DNA of 64,000 nt from UBA4416 sp964541155. GTDB taxonomy: Bacteria > Bacteroidota > Bacteroidia > B-17B0 > Aurantibacillaceae. Both the position numbers and the translations under genes were made by a program. Location of the stretch: NCBI GenBank assembly GCA_964541155.1, contig CAZIPC010000003.1, positions 62,001 to 126,000 on the forward strand, read 5' to 3'. Shown here in pieces: positions 24,553 to 33,483 of this stretch (positions within the stretch are counted from its first letter, which is position 1; every line of letters starts with the position of its first letter). The notes beneath the pieces were generated by a model. The model was not told where the DNA came from. It worked only from the letters and a program-made list of their open reading frames with translations, and did not search any database.

Positions 24553-25119
24553 ATGAATAAATTATTTGTTACAAAAGAAACAATTACAAATATTAATGGC
24601 CAACTTAAATTATCAGACAGGCAGGATTACGAAAAATGTGAGTTTGTTAATTGTACGCTTACTGATATTTCAAATAGTAATTTCATTGAATGTAAATTTA
24701 TAAACTGTAATTTAAGTAGTTGTAAAGTTAATAACACAAAGTTTCAAAGCGTTAAATTTGTTGATTGTAAATTGTTAGGCTTAAATTTTTTTCAAGCGAA
24801 AGATTTTGCGTTTGAAGTTTACTTTGAAAATTGTGTATTAGATTACGCCTCTTTTGATAGTAAAAAATTAAATAAAAGTATATTTAATAAATGTAAAATG
24901 CATGAGGTTAATTTTACTAATTCAGATTTATCTAAATCTTTATTTATAAGTTGTGATTTATATGAAACTTTATTTTCGCAAACAAATTTGAGTGGAGTGG
25001 ATTTTACAAACGTGATTAACTTTTCAATTGACCCTGAAATTAATACAATAAAAAAAGCGAAGTTTTTATTGCATGATTTGCAAAGGCTTTTATATAAACA
25101 TGATATTATAGTAGAATAA
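24553..25119 (+). CDS. Pentapeptide-repeat protein
   Basis: The 188-residue product is built from pentapeptide (A(D/N)LXX-like) repeats with regular Cys/Phe/Leu positions, e.g. CEFVNCTLTDISNSNFIECK, KFVDCKLLGLNFF and NFTNSDLSKSLFISC. This predicts a right-handed quadrilateral beta-helix. The end, SIDPEINTIKKAKF then LLHDLQRLLYKHDIIVE, is the conserved C-terminal cap of bacterial Qnr/McbG-like pentapeptide proteins. Such proteins can mimic DNA and bind gyrase, but most chromosomal members have no known role and resistance should not be assumed. No signal peptide is present, so it is cytoplasmic. Confidence 0.85.
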   Translation: MNKLFVTKETITNINGQLKLSDRQDYEKCEFVNCTLTDISNSNFIECKFINCNLSSCKVNNTKFQSVKFVDCKLLGLNFFQAKDFAFEVYFENCVLDYASFDSKKLNKSIFNKCKMHEVNFTNSDLSKSLFISCDLYETLFSQTNLSGVDFTNVINFSIDPEINTIKKAKFLLHDLQRLLYKHDIIVE

Positions 25120-25155
25120 AATAGTTGTTTTGTATTTTTAAGTATTAAAAAAATT

Positions 25156-26070
25156 ATGAATTATTATCGAATTATATTAACACTAACTATTTATATGCTC
25201 GTTTTTTTTGCTAAGGCGCAATTAACAACTAGCAACTATAAAATATACTCAGTAAAACTATCTAAAGAGGTTTCTGTTATGGATATTGTGAATGATATGA
25301 AGAATTATGATGTGTTGTTTTTTGGAGAAGAGCATAATGATTCTGTTGCTCATTTTTTAGAACATCAAATTTTAGAAACATTGTATACTCAATATTCTAA
25401 TCATATTTCCTTATCTATGGAAATGTTTGAAAGAGATGTTCAGCCTATTATGCAAGAATATTTAACATCGGATATTAGAGAAAAAAATTTTAAAAAAGAT
25501 GCGAGAGTATGGAGTAATTATAAAGATTACAGACCGATGATTGAATTTTGTAAAAATAATAAATTGGATGTAATATGTGCTAATGCTGCTGGGCGTTATT
25601 CAAATTTAGCAGGGAGAAAAGGGCAAATTGGATTAAAAAATTTACCAGAAGAGTCTAAAAAATATTTTGCACCATTGCCATACGATACAGCTTCTGGTAA
25701 ATACTATGATAAATTAATGGGATTAACAGGGCATGATACTACTAAAAAATCATCGACAATAATGGGAATGGGGAGTTTTAATTTAATTATGGCTCAATCG
25801 CTTTGGGATGCAACAATGGCTTATTCAATTTCAGATTATTTAAAAACACATCAAACAAAAAAAATATTTCAAGTAAATGGTCGATTTCACAGCGACGAAG
25901 GGTTTGCCGTAGTTACTCAGTTGAAAAAATATAACCCAAAAATAAAAACACTTATAATCTCTGCTTTTTCAGACGATTCATTTTCTTTGGTTAGCTGGGA
26001 AAAATTTGCAAAACAAGGAGATTACATTATTGTAACAGATCCTAATATTCCTAAAACATATAAAGATTAG
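25156..26070 (+). CDS. ChaN-family (haem-binding, Tiki-like) exported protein
   Basis: The 304-residue product starts with a signal peptide ending FAKAQ (residue 22). Family motifs are DVLFFGEEHNDSVAHFLEHQ (the GExH block), SLSMEMFERDVQPIMQEYL, KDARVWSNYKDYRPMIEF and FQVNGRFHSDEGFAVV. These match the ChaN/cofactor-haem-binding (DUF399) fold, which shares ancestry with TIKI/erythromycin-esterase-like enzymes. Without a lipobox it should be periplasmic or secreted. ChaN binds haem in Campylobacter; whether this protein does is inference. It is convergent with the UbiA gene, with 7 bp between stop codons. Confidence 0.85.
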   Translation: MNYYRIILTLTIYMLVFFAKAQLTTSNYKIYSVKLSKEVSVMDIVNDMKNYDVLFFGEEHNDSVAHFLEHQILETLYTQYSNHISLSMEMFERDVQPIMQEYLTSDIREKNFKKDARVWSNYKDYRPMIEFCKNNKLDVICANAAGRYSNLAGRKGQIGLKNLPEESKKYFAPLPYDTASGKYYDKLMGLTGHDTTKKSSTIMGMGSFNLIMAQSLWDATMAYSISDYLKTHQTKKIFQVNGRFHSDEGFAVVTQLKKYNPKIKTLIISAFSDDSFSLVSWEKFAKQGDYIIVTDPNIPKTYKD

Positions 26071-26077
26071 TTCTGTT

Positions 26078-26932
26078 TTAAATAAAAAAAGAAATAATTG
26101 TAAATGTTGCGAATACAACACTTGCAATGCCATTAGTAGTCATAAAAGCAATATTTACTTTTGATAAATCATTTGGTTTTACAAGTGTATGTTGATAAAT
26201 AACCAATCCTGAAAATAAAGTTGCACCTATCCAGTATAAAAAATTAAAATGACCTACATAACCAGCTATTAAAACAAAAATAATTGAAAGTAAATGCAAT
26301 ACTTCTGAAAAACGAAGCGCACCTTTAGTTCCAAGTAAAACAGGAATAGAATTTAAATGATGATTTCTATCAAATTCTTCGTCTTGTAAAGCATAAATAA
26401 TATCAAACCCACTTACCCAAGTTATAACAGTAAACGAAAAAAGTAATGGTAGCCAATTAAAAACACCTGTAACAGCTAAATAAGCGCCTATTGGAGCTAA
26501 TGCCAAGCCTAAACCCAATACTAAATGACACAAAGGAGTAAAACGTTTAGTATAGCTATAAAACAACACAACAAACAAAGCACCTGGTGAAAGATAAAAG
26601 CAAATTGTATTAATAAAATATGTTGAGGTAATAAACAATAAGCAATTTATAATTATAAAAAACAATGCATTTTTAGGATTAATTATTCCAGAAGGAATTT
26701 CTCTAATAGCAGTTCGAGGATTTAATATATCAAATTTTCTATCAATATATCTATTAAAAGCCATTGCTGAATTTCTGGCAGTAACCATGCACAACAATAC
26801 CAGTAAAAATAATTTTAATGAAAATGTACGGTTCTCTAATAATGCTAGTGAAAATCCAATACAAGCAAATGGTAATGCAAAAATAGTGTGACTAAATTTA
26901 ACTAATGATAAATAATTTTTTATACTCCCCAT
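26078..26932 (-). CDS. UbiA-like polyprenyltransferase (putative MqnP)
   Basis: The 284-residue product is an eight- to nine-helix membrane protein of the UbiA superfamily. The first prenyl-diphosphate/Mg motif is NRYIDRKFD (within TARNSAMAFNRYIDRKFD) and the second is DIIYALQDEEFD, both complete. SVPxLLG-type IPVLLGTKGAL follows the second motif. Bacteroidota carry this UbiA-like form as the probable prenyltransferase of menaquinone biosynthesis (MqnP of the futalosine route). The choice between MqnP and another quinone prenyltransferase is inference. It is the last gene of a three-gene minus-strand unit with a small membrane protein and yicC, with only 2-3 bp gaps. Confidence 0.8.
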   Translation of the reverse strand: MGSIKNYLSLVKFSHTIFALPFACIGFSLALLENRTFSLKLFLLVLLCMVTARNSAMAFNRYIDRKFDILNPRTAIREIPSGIINPKNALFFIIINCLLFITSTYFINTICFYLSPGALFVVLFYSYTKRFTPLCHLVLGLGLALAPIGAYLAVTGVFNWLPLLFSFTVITWVSGFDIIYALQDEEFDRNHHLNSIPVLLGTKGALRFSEVLHLLSIIFVLIAGYVGHFNFLYWIGATLFSGLVIYQHTLVKPNDLSKVNIAFMTTNGIASVVFATFTIISFFI

Positions 26933-26934
26933 AA

Positions 26935-27189
26935 TTAATGATGTTTAACAATTAGAGTTAATACAAATATTACTGGGAATGAAGCTAAAATTAACCCTAT
27001 ATACCCTATACTAAAATTACTTTTAGTTATTTCGTATTTGGCATTTAAATAAATATTAATAGTAGAAAATAAATATGCAATAATGGTAAATAAAAAAGTA
27101 AATGGAAGTAATGTTGGATAAAATAATAATATACAACAAGCAACTCCGCACACAATTGATATAACGCCAGATAATTTAAAAAGATTCAT
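26935..27189 (-). CDS. Small membrane protein of unknown function
   Basis: The 84-residue product is almost entirely hydrophobic, with three predicted membrane helices (about 5-27, 29-48 and 58-80) and a polar loop NAKYEITKSNFS. It lies between yicC (3 bp upstream) and the UbiA-like gene (2 bp downstream). That tight packing is the best evidence that it is a real gene. I recognise no family. Confidence 0.6.
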   Translation of the reverse strand: MNLFKLSGVISIVCGVACCILLFYPTLLPFTFLFTIIAYLFSTINIYLNAKYEITKSNFSIGYIGLILASFPVIFVLTLIVKHH

Positions 27190-27192
27190 AGG

Positions 27193-28062
27193 TTATAAAA
27201 CGTTATTAGTTTGTTCTTTAATTTTTTCTAATTCATCTTTCATAAGAACTACCATTTTCTGCATTTCTGCATCATTTGCTTTTGATCCAATGGTATTAAC
27301 TTCTCTTCCAATTTCTTGTCCAATAAAGTTTAATTTTCTTCCGCCAGCAGGCTCTTTCATTGTTTTTATAAAATAATCTAAATGTGTTTTTAATCTTACT
27401 TTTTCTTCGTTAATGTCTAACTTTTCGATATAATAAATTAATTCTTGTTCAAAACGATTTTGATCAATTTTATCTTTACCAACTGCTTCTTCCAAATTTT
27501 TTTTAATTCGATCTCTAATAGCTTGAATACGGCTAGCATCATGTTCTTTTATTTTTTCAAGAGAATCGGAAATAATAGTTAGTCGAGTTTGAAAATCTTG
27601 TTCTATAGATTGACCTTCATCTTCTCTAAATTTATTTAATTCATGAATAGCCATTAAAATTACTTCACGTATTTCATTCCAATCTTTTTCGTTTGGTTCT
27701 TTTCTTTCTGATTTTAAAACATCAGGCATCTTTAATACATACGACATTAAATTGGTTGTTGGTTCATTTAACTCAATAGCTAAATCTTTTAATTTAGTGT
27801 AATAGGTTTTAGCTAATACAGTATTTATTTCAACAGGAGTTTCAGCTACTTTAGGTTCAATAAAAACTGATAAATCAACCTTACCTCTTTCTAATAGTTT
27901 TGTAATTTCACTTTTTAGTTCGTGTTCTTTATCTCTATAGGTTGATGATAGTCTTAAACTCAAATCTAAATTTTTACTGTTTAAAGATCTTATCTCAACA
28001 CTTACGATTTTATCTTCAAATTCTTTTTTGGCTTTTCCAAAGCCTGTCATTGATTTTAGCAT
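27193..28062 (-). CDS. YicC family endoribonuclease
   Basis: The 289-residue product carries the full YicC signature: MLKSMTGFGKA at the N-terminus, EIRSLNSKNLDLSLRL, and the C-terminal DUF1732 part with GRKLNFIGQEIGREVNTIGS and KANDAEMQKMVVLMKDELEKIKEQ. The length is that of the family. YicC proteins are cytoplasmic; the E. coli protein is now known as a ribonuclease, and that activity is assumed here by homology. It is the first gene of the minus-strand unit with the small membrane protein and the UbiA-like gene, and diverges from ribD. Confidence 0.92.
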   Translation of the reverse strand: MLKSMTGFGKAKKEFEDKIVSVEIRSLNSKNLDLSLRLSSTYRDKEHELKSEITKLLERGKVDLSVFIEPKVAETPVEINTVLAKTYYTKLKDLAIELNEPTTNLMSYVLKMPDVLKSERKEPNEKDWNEIREVILMAIHELNKFREDEGQSIEQDFQTRLTIISDSLEKIKEHDASRIQAIRDRIKKNLEEAVGKDKIDQNRFEQELIYYIEKLDINEEKVRLKTHLDYFIKTMKEPAGGRKLNFIGQEIGREVNTIGSKANDAEMQKMVVLMKDELEKIKEQTNNVL

Positions 28063-28167
28063 GCCTTAAAATTAATGAATTAAAGCCTAATTTAGCACTC
28101 AATTTAAAATTATTGTTTTAACTTTATTTTTTTAAAAATTACGTTTATTACAATACATGAAACATAC

Positions 28168-29184
28168 ATGAGCCATGCAATTGCCATTGCATTAAAGGGT
28201 TTTGGCTTTGTTGCGCCTAATCCAATGGTTGGTTGTGTTGTTGTACATGATTGTAACATAATTTCTGAAGGCTATCATGAATTTTTTGGTGGACCGCACG
28301 CAGAACCAAATGCCATTAAAAAAGTAGATGACTCATTATTAAAACAATGCACATTGTATGTAACACTTGAGCCTTGTTCTCATTATGGAAAGACTCCGCC
28401 TTGTGCAGATTTAATTATATCTAAGGGAATAAAAAAAGTAGTAGTTGGTAATTTAGACTCAAATCCTTTAGTGGCAGGAAAAGGAATTGAAAAATTAAAA
28501 GATGCTGGTATAGAAGTTGAATATGGCGTTTTAGATGCAGAATGTAGGCTACTTAATAAGCGTTTTTTTACATTTCATGAAAAAAAACGTCCGTATGTTA
28601 TTTTGAAATGGGCGCAAACTCAGGATGGATTTATTAGTAAAATACCTGTACCAACAATTCAAGAAGAAAATTGGATTACAGGTAACGAAAGTAAATTATT
28701 AGTTCATCAGTGGAGAACTCAAGAACAAGCTATTTTAGTAGGCTATCACACACTTATAGCTGATAATCCTTTGTTAACATCACGATTGGTTAATGGTAAA
28801 AACCCTATCAGGCTGGTGCTTTCTAAAACTGTTGATTTTTCTACTGATTTACATGTTTTTAATAAAGATTCGAAAACAATAATATTTAATTCAGTTAAAG
28901 ATGAATTATTTCAAAATATTGAATTTGTAAAAATAGATTGGTGCAATAAAGAATCAGAGGTTATGAATTATTGTTTTGTAAATCATATTTCAAGTATTAT
29001 AATAGAGGGAGGGACAAAAACATTAGATGGTTTTATAAATAAAAATATATGGGACGAAGCAAGAATTTTTATTAACCCAAATAAAACGTTTAATCAAGGG
29101 GTTTTTGCACCAGTTATTAATTTTAAAAATGTTTCTCCAAATAATATTGGAGAAGATTTATTGTATACTGTAATTAATTCATAA
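28168..29184 (+). CDS. ribD: Bifunctional riboflavin deaminase/reductase RibD
   Basis: The 338-residue product combines a zinc deaminase domain (H44 in PHAEPNAI; C70 and C79 in PCSHYGKTPPC) with a C-terminal reductase domain from ~145 (PYVILKWAQTQDGFI, ILVGYHTLIADNPLLTSR, SIIIEGGTKTLDGFI). It performs the second and third steps of riboflavin synthesis. ATG 28168 is the first canonical start. The frame upstream reads HETY just before it, which matches the usual RibD N-terminus (xxEKYMxRAI), so the real start may be the near-cognate ATA at 28153 or ATT at 28147. The 105-bp upstream region shows no FMN riboswitch. An EamA gene starts 3 bp after the stop. Confidence 0.92.
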   Translation: MSHAIAIALKGFGFVAPNPMVGCVVVHDCNIISEGYHEFFGGPHAEPNAIKKVDDSLLKQCTLYVTLEPCSHYGKTPPCADLIISKGIKKVVVGNLDSNPLVAGKGIEKLKDAGIEVEYGVLDAECRLLNKRFFTFHEKKRPYVILKWAQTQDGFISKIPVPTIQEENWITGNESKLLVHQWRTQEQAILVGYHTLIADNPLLTSRLVNGKNPIRLVLSKTVDFSTDLHVFNKDSKTIIFNSVKDELFQNIEFVKIDWCNKESEVMNYCFVNHISSIIIEGGTKTLDGFINKNIWDEARIFINPNKTFNQGVFAPVINFKNVSPNNIGEDLLYTVINS

Positions 29185-29186
29185 AT

Positions 29187-30068
29187 ATGTTATTCTTATT
29201 GTTTTCTGTTCTTGTATCTACTTTATTTGGAATTTCATTTAAGTTGATTTCACTAAAAAAAATTAATTCGTTTCAAGCAATTATTGTAAATTATGTAGTT
29301 GCTGGGTTTTTAGGTTTTTTTACAACAAAATCTTCTGTTAATCCTTTAAATGTATATAACGAACCGTTTTTTTTAATAGCTATTTTGTTAGGAATTGTTT
29401 TTATTGCAAGTTTATTTGTTATAGCTGAAACAACTTCTAAATATGGAATATCAGTTGCTCAAGTTGCAAATCGAATGTCGGTGGTAGTACCTATCGGTAT
29501 TGCAATTTTAGTTTATGGAGATGCAATATCAATAATTAAAATTATTGGTATTATGTTAGCATTAATATCAGTATACTTAGTCTCTCATAAAGAAACGAAA
29601 GATGTATTAACTCAAAAATTTTGGTGGGTTTTTCCGCTTATAATTTTTATTTGTAGTGGTATTATAGATTCATCAATAAATTATGCTCAGAAGTATTTAT
29701 TAAATAATACAAATTTTGATGCGTTTTTATCTACTATATTCTCTTCAGCTTTTGCATTTGGTTTTATAATTTTATGTTATCAATTAATGATAAAAAAAGA
29801 AAAATTTCAATTAAAAGCTATTCCAGCAGGAATGATATTAGGAACTATCAATTTTGGAACAATGTATTTTATTATTGCTGCTTTAAATGCTGATGTCATG
29901 GAACCATCTATTTTATTCCCAATTAATAATTTAAGTATTTTAACATTGTCAACTGTTATTTCAGTTGTTTTTTTTAAAGAAAAACTATCATTAAAAAACT
30001 GGATTGGGATAGGATTAAGCTTGTTAGCTATTCTTATTTTAGGATTATTACCTCAGTTTATCAACTAA
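29187..30068 (+). CDS. EamA/DMT superfamily transporter
   Basis: The 293-residue product is an integral membrane protein with about ten helices in two similar halves, the layout of EamA/DMT drug-metabolite transporters. The second half includes GTINFGTMYFIIAALN and FFKEKLSLKNWIGIGLSLLAILIL, the typical last two helices. The substrate is not predictable. It lies 3 bp after ribD and 5 bp before the yigZ-like gene; a flavin-related role is possible from position only. Confidence 0.8.
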   Translation: MLFLLFSVLVSTLFGISFKLISLKKINSFQAIIVNYVVAGFLGFFTTKSSVNPLNVYNEPFFLIAILLGIVFIASLFVIAETTSKYGISVAQVANRMSVVVPIGIAILVYGDAISIIKIIGIMLALISVYLVSHKETKDVLTQKFWWVFPLIIFICSGIIDSSINYAQKYLLNNTNFDAFLSTIFSSAFAFGFIILCYQLMIKKEKFQLKAIPAGMILGTINFGTMYFIIAALNADVMEPSILFPINNLSILTLSTVISVVFFKEKLSLKNWIGIGLSLLAILILGLLPQFIN

Positions 30069-30072
30069 TTTA

Positions 30073-30678
30073 ATGCTTTTTTCAGACACATATTTAACTA
30101 TAGAGAAATCTTCTGAAGCTTTATTTAAAGATAAAGGAAGTAAATTTTTAGCATTTGCTTATCACGTAGATAGTGAGAAAGAGATAAAAGATATTTTAAT
30201 AAAACTTAAAAAAGAACATCATACGGCTAATCATCATTGTTATGCATATCGTTTAGGAGCAGATAAATTAAATTATCGAGCAAATGATGATGGGGAGCCT
30301 AATAATACAGCTGGTAAGCCTATACTAGGACAAATTCAATCGTTTGATTTAACAAATATTTTAGTAGTAGTTGTTAGATATTTTGGAGGAACACTATTAG
30401 GAGTGAGTGGATTAATTAATGCCTACAAGAATTCAGCAAACGAAGTTATCAAAGCATCTACTATTATTGAAAAACAAATCTTATATAATTATACAATTAA
30501 TTTTTATTTTGAATACTTAAACGATGTTATGAAACTATTAAAACAGTTAGATTGCAAAATCAACAATCAACAGTTTGATAATAATTGTGAAATCAGTTTT
30601 GCTATCCGCAAGGCTAATAGCGAACAATGCGAAGAAAAACTAAAAAAAATAGAAGGATTAAAAATAGAATATAAATAA
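30073..30678 (+). CDS. YigZ/IMPACT family protein
   Basis: The 201-residue product has the UPF0029/IMPACT N-terminal domain. It carries FKDKGSKFLAFA, the block TANHHCYAYRLG, DDGEPNNTAGKPIL and VVVRYFGGTLLGVSGLINAY. A C-terminal DUF1949-like domain starts at about 140. YigZ-type proteins are cytoplasmic and implicated in translation stress, though their biochemistry is unclear. The gene is the third of a tight run with ribD and the EamA transporter. Confidence 0.9.
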   Translation: MLFSDTYLTIEKSSEALFKDKGSKFLAFAYHVDSEKEIKDILIKLKKEHHTANHHCYAYRLGADKLNYRANDDGEPNNTAGKPILGQIQSFDLTNILVVVVRYFGGTLLGVSGLINAYKNSANEVIKASTIIEKQILYNYTINFYFEYLNDVMKLLKQLDCKINNQQFDNNCEISFAIRKANSEQCEEKLKKIEGLKIEYK

Positions 30679-30715
30679 CTCTATTAGAATTAAATGTATT
30701 CTTGCATTAAATTTT

Positions 30716-30723
30716 TATCTTTG
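30716..30723 (+). promoter_or_regulatory. Putative -7 box just before the aminotransferase gene
   Basis: TATCTTTG matches TAnnTTTG exactly and lies only 4 bp before the ATG at 30728, so transcription would start at or next to the start codon. I see no TTG at the standard distance. Confidence 0.4.
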
Positions 30724-30727
30724 TTTT

Positions 30728-31924
30728 ATGCCAATTTCTAACCGTCAACTATTTTTAAATCATATCGCTCAAGTATCTCCAAAACCCATGGATTTAGAGA
30801 TTGTAAAGGCTAGTGGTATTTATTTATATGATGTGAATCAAAAATCATATATTGATTTTATTTCTGGTATATCGGTTAGTAATATTGGGCATTGTCATCC
30901 AAATGTTGTTAAAGCAATACAATCGCAAGCTGAATTATACATGCATTTAATGGTTTATGGAGAGTATGTGCAAGCTCCTCAAATTAAATTAGCAAAAGCA
31001 ATTACTGATTTATTACCTGAAAAATTAAATTCAGTATTTTACACCAACTCAGGAACCGAAGCAACCGAAGGTGCTTTAAAATTAGCAAAACGCGTAACAG
31101 GTAAAACTGAAATTATTTGTTTTAAAGATTCTTATCATGGAAGTTCTCATGGTTCATTAAGTGTAATGGGTAATGAGGAATTTAAGCAAGCATTTAGGCC
31201 ATTGTTACCAGATATTAAAATACTAAATTATAATTCAGTTGATGAGGTTAATAGATATATTACTTCAAAAACAGCAGCTGTTATTTTAGAGCCAATTCAA
31301 AGTGAAACAGGTTATACTGTTGCTTCACATGAATTTTTAGAAGCTATTAGAAAAAAATGTGATGAACATTGTGCTTTAATGATTTTAGATGAAGTTCAAA
31401 ATGGTTTTGGTAGAAGTGGTACTTTTTTTGCATTTCAACAAACCCACATTATTCCTGATATTTTATTATTAGCTAAAGGAATGGGAGGGGGATTACCCAT
31501 AGGTTGTTTTATAAGTTCACAAAAATTATTAAATCAATTTACCCATAATCCAGTGCTTGGAAACATTAATACATTTGGAGGTAATGCTGTATGTTGTGCC
31601 TCATCTTTAGCTTGTTTACAAACAATACAACAAGAAAAACTTCTGGATGATATTGAACGAAAATCTAATTTAATACGCTCTTTGTTAATTCATCCAGCTA
31701 TAAAGTCTATTAAAGGAAAGGGCTTTATGTTGTCTTTAGATTTTGGAAACACGGATTTGAATTTTAAAATAATAGAAGCCTGTATTAGTAATGGATTGAT
31801 AGTAGATTGGTTTTTATTTAATACTCATAGTATGCGTATTGCTCCACCATTAATTATTACAGATGAACAAATTAATGAAGCTTGTTCGATTATTATGCAA
31901 TCTATACAAGAAGTTTTAAATTAA
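30728..31924 (+). CDS. Class III PLP aminotransferase (acetylornithine/4-aminobutyrate-like)
   Basis: The 398-residue product is a fold-type I class III aminotransferase. YTNSGTEATEGALKLAKRVTG binds the PLP phosphate. ILDEVQNGFGRSGTFFAFQ contains the PLP-ring Asp, and K250 in LLLAKGMGGGLPIG is the Schiff-base lysine. GNINTFGGNAVCCASSLA completes the core. Its closest-looking relatives are the ArgD/aspartate aminotransferase family entries common in Bacteroidota. No arginine genes are adjacent, so the substrate (acetylornithine, ornithine or another omega-amino acid) is open. A -7 box sits directly upstream, so the mRNA may be leaderless. Confidence 0.85.
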   Translation: MPISNRQLFLNHIAQVSPKPMDLEIVKASGIYLYDVNQKSYIDFISGISVSNIGHCHPNVVKAIQSQAELYMHLMVYGEYVQAPQIKLAKAITDLLPEKLNSVFYTNSGTEATEGALKLAKRVTGKTEIICFKDSYHGSSHGSLSVMGNEEFKQAFRPLLPDIKILNYNSVDEVNRYITSKTAAVILEPIQSETGYTVASHEFLEAIRKKCDEHCALMILDEVQNGFGRSGTFFAFQQTHIIPDILLLAKGMGGGLPIGCFISSQKLLNQFTHNPVLGNINTFGGNAVCCASSLACLQTIQQEKLLDDIERKSNLIRSLLIHPAIKSIKGKGFMLSLDFGNTDLNFKIIEACISNGLIVDWFLFNTHSMRIAPPLIITDEQINEACSIIMQSIQEVLN

Positions 31925-31925
31925 C

Positions 31926-33380
31926 TTATAATTCAACCATACTTACCAATAATTTCTCTAGTTTCAATTTCATTTCTTTAGCAGAACAGTCGTAGTTATT
32001 TATTATAATTGAAAAAGCCAGTTCTTTTCCAGATTTTGTTTTTACATAGCCGCAATAACTCCTCACTCTATTAATATAACCAGTTTTGGCTCTTAAGTTG
32101 TTTTCGGCAAATGTTCCTTTACATAAATTAGCCATGCTCCCATTTTTTCCCGCAATAGGTAACGAATTATTAAATGCAGGGTATATTAAACCATCTTTAT
32201 ATATTTTTGATAGAACTGTAGCTTGAATTTTTGTTGTAATTGAATTAGCTCTCGATAATCCGCTACCGTCTTCCATGTGAAGTCCAGAAAGATCAATGCC
32301 TCTTTCTTTCCAAAAATTTTCTAAAGCTAGTATGCCATTTTTTGTATTCCCTTGCTTAGCAGATGTAATACCTCCAATAGTTTTAAGGATACTCTCGGCA
32401 TAATGATTATTGCTTTTAATATTTGTATAATATATCAGTTTTTCAAGTGACGGAGATTTATGAGAATAAATTAATTTAAGTGATTTAAACTTATCGCTAT
32501 ATAAATAATTTGTGGTGATTTCTTCATCAATCTCTGCATTTGCTATATTGTTTTTTATCAATTCATTTTTTAATTCATAAATAAAAAAATTTACAGGATT
32601 AGGCATTTGTGCTTCAACTTCATAGTTTTTTTTATGAGGCGGAATGTATCCTTTTATTTTTCTGAAGTATCCATTTGGATCACCAAAAACAAAAGCATCA
32701 TCTTCTGTTCCAAACGCAATAACATCAGATTCGATAGTAAGTTTATCTTTAAAATAATTTGGAAATATAGATGTTATTGTGCTTTTAGTATTTGGCTCAC
32801 CACTAGAATAAAAAATTGAAAATTTATTATCGTGATAAGAAAGTGAATTAGCATTAGCCCCATAATAATTTCCTATATCAGCCCAAATCCAAGATTCAGG
32901 AATTTCATTATCAAAACAACTTGCATCAACAATAATGGAGCCATTTATTTTATTTAAATTATTATTTTTTAAGGCATTGATTATTGGACTAAAAAATATA
33001 GAATCCGTTTTAAAAAAATAAGATGAATTAAATGAAGGATCGCCACTACCTTTAATTATTAAATAGTTTTTAAGGCTATTATAGCTTGAATCTTTTTTTT
33101 GAAAGCTAAAAAAATCTGTTTTATAACAATAATCTTTCCCTAATATTCCCAAAGCAGCCGATGTAGTTACAATTTTTAAAGTACTGGCAGGAACAAGTGC
33201 TAATTCTGAATTGTATTCTTTTATGAGTCTTCCAGATTCAGCTTCTAAAATACAGACACTATACAAAGCATGTTTTAAATCTTTATCTTTTTTGTATAAA
33301 TTTATAACATCATCAACTGTTAATTGAGATACTAAAATGTGTGGAATTATAGTCCAAAAAATAAATAATAAGTATTTCAT
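31926..33380 (-). CDS. dacB: D-alanyl-D-alanine carboxypeptidase/endopeptidase (PBP4 type, S13)
   Basis: The 484-residue product has a signal peptide (residues 1-19) and the three serine-penicillin-binding motifs of family S13. SxxK is S66-TLK (VPASTLKIVT). SxN is KSNNHYAE near residue 325, and KTG is in LRAKTGYINRV near 428. The insertion between the first two motifs, with GSGDPSFNSSYF and VDASCFDNEIPESWIWADIGNYYG, is characteristic of DacB/PBP4. It trims or cleaves peptidoglycan cross-links in the periplasm. It faces the aminotransferase gene convergently, with 1 bp between stops. Confidence 0.9.
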   Translation of the reverse strand: MKYLLFIFWTIIPHILVSQLTVDDVINLYKKDKDLKHALYSVCILEAESGRLIKEYNSELALVPASTLKIVTTSAALGILGKDYCYKTDFFSFQKKDSSYNSLKNYLIIKGSGDPSFNSSYFFKTDSIFFSPIINALKNNNLNKINGSIIVDASCFDNEIPESWIWADIGNYYGANANSLSYHDNKFSIFYSSGEPNTKSTITSIFPNYFKDKLTIESDVIAFGTEDDAFVFGDPNGYFRKIKGYIPPHKKNYEVEAQMPNPVNFFIYELKNELIKNNIANAEIDEEITTNYLYSDKFKSLKLIYSHKSPSLEKLIYYTNIKSNNHYAESILKTIGGITSAKQGNTKNGILALENFWKERGIDLSGLHMEDGSGLSRANSITTKIQATVLSKIYKDGLIYPAFNNSLPIAGKNGSMANLCKGTFAENNLRAKTGYINRVRSYCGYVKTKSGKELAFSIIINNYDCSAKEMKLKLEKLLVSMVEL

Positions 33381-33483
33381 TGTAATTAAAATATCAATTA
33401 AAGTTAAATCTTAATTTAAATAAAACTATGTTCTTTCATTTTTGTTTTTAACTTTATATAATTAAAAACTCCAAATATGATTT

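Noticed and set aside
24553..25119. Quinolone-resistance (Qnr) gene
   Set aside because: It is a pentapeptide-repeat protein, but the repeat pattern is generic and no Qnr-specific loops can be identified.
28063..28167. FMN riboswitch before ribD
   Set aside because: The 105-bp region is AT-rich and shows none of the conserved RFN helices.
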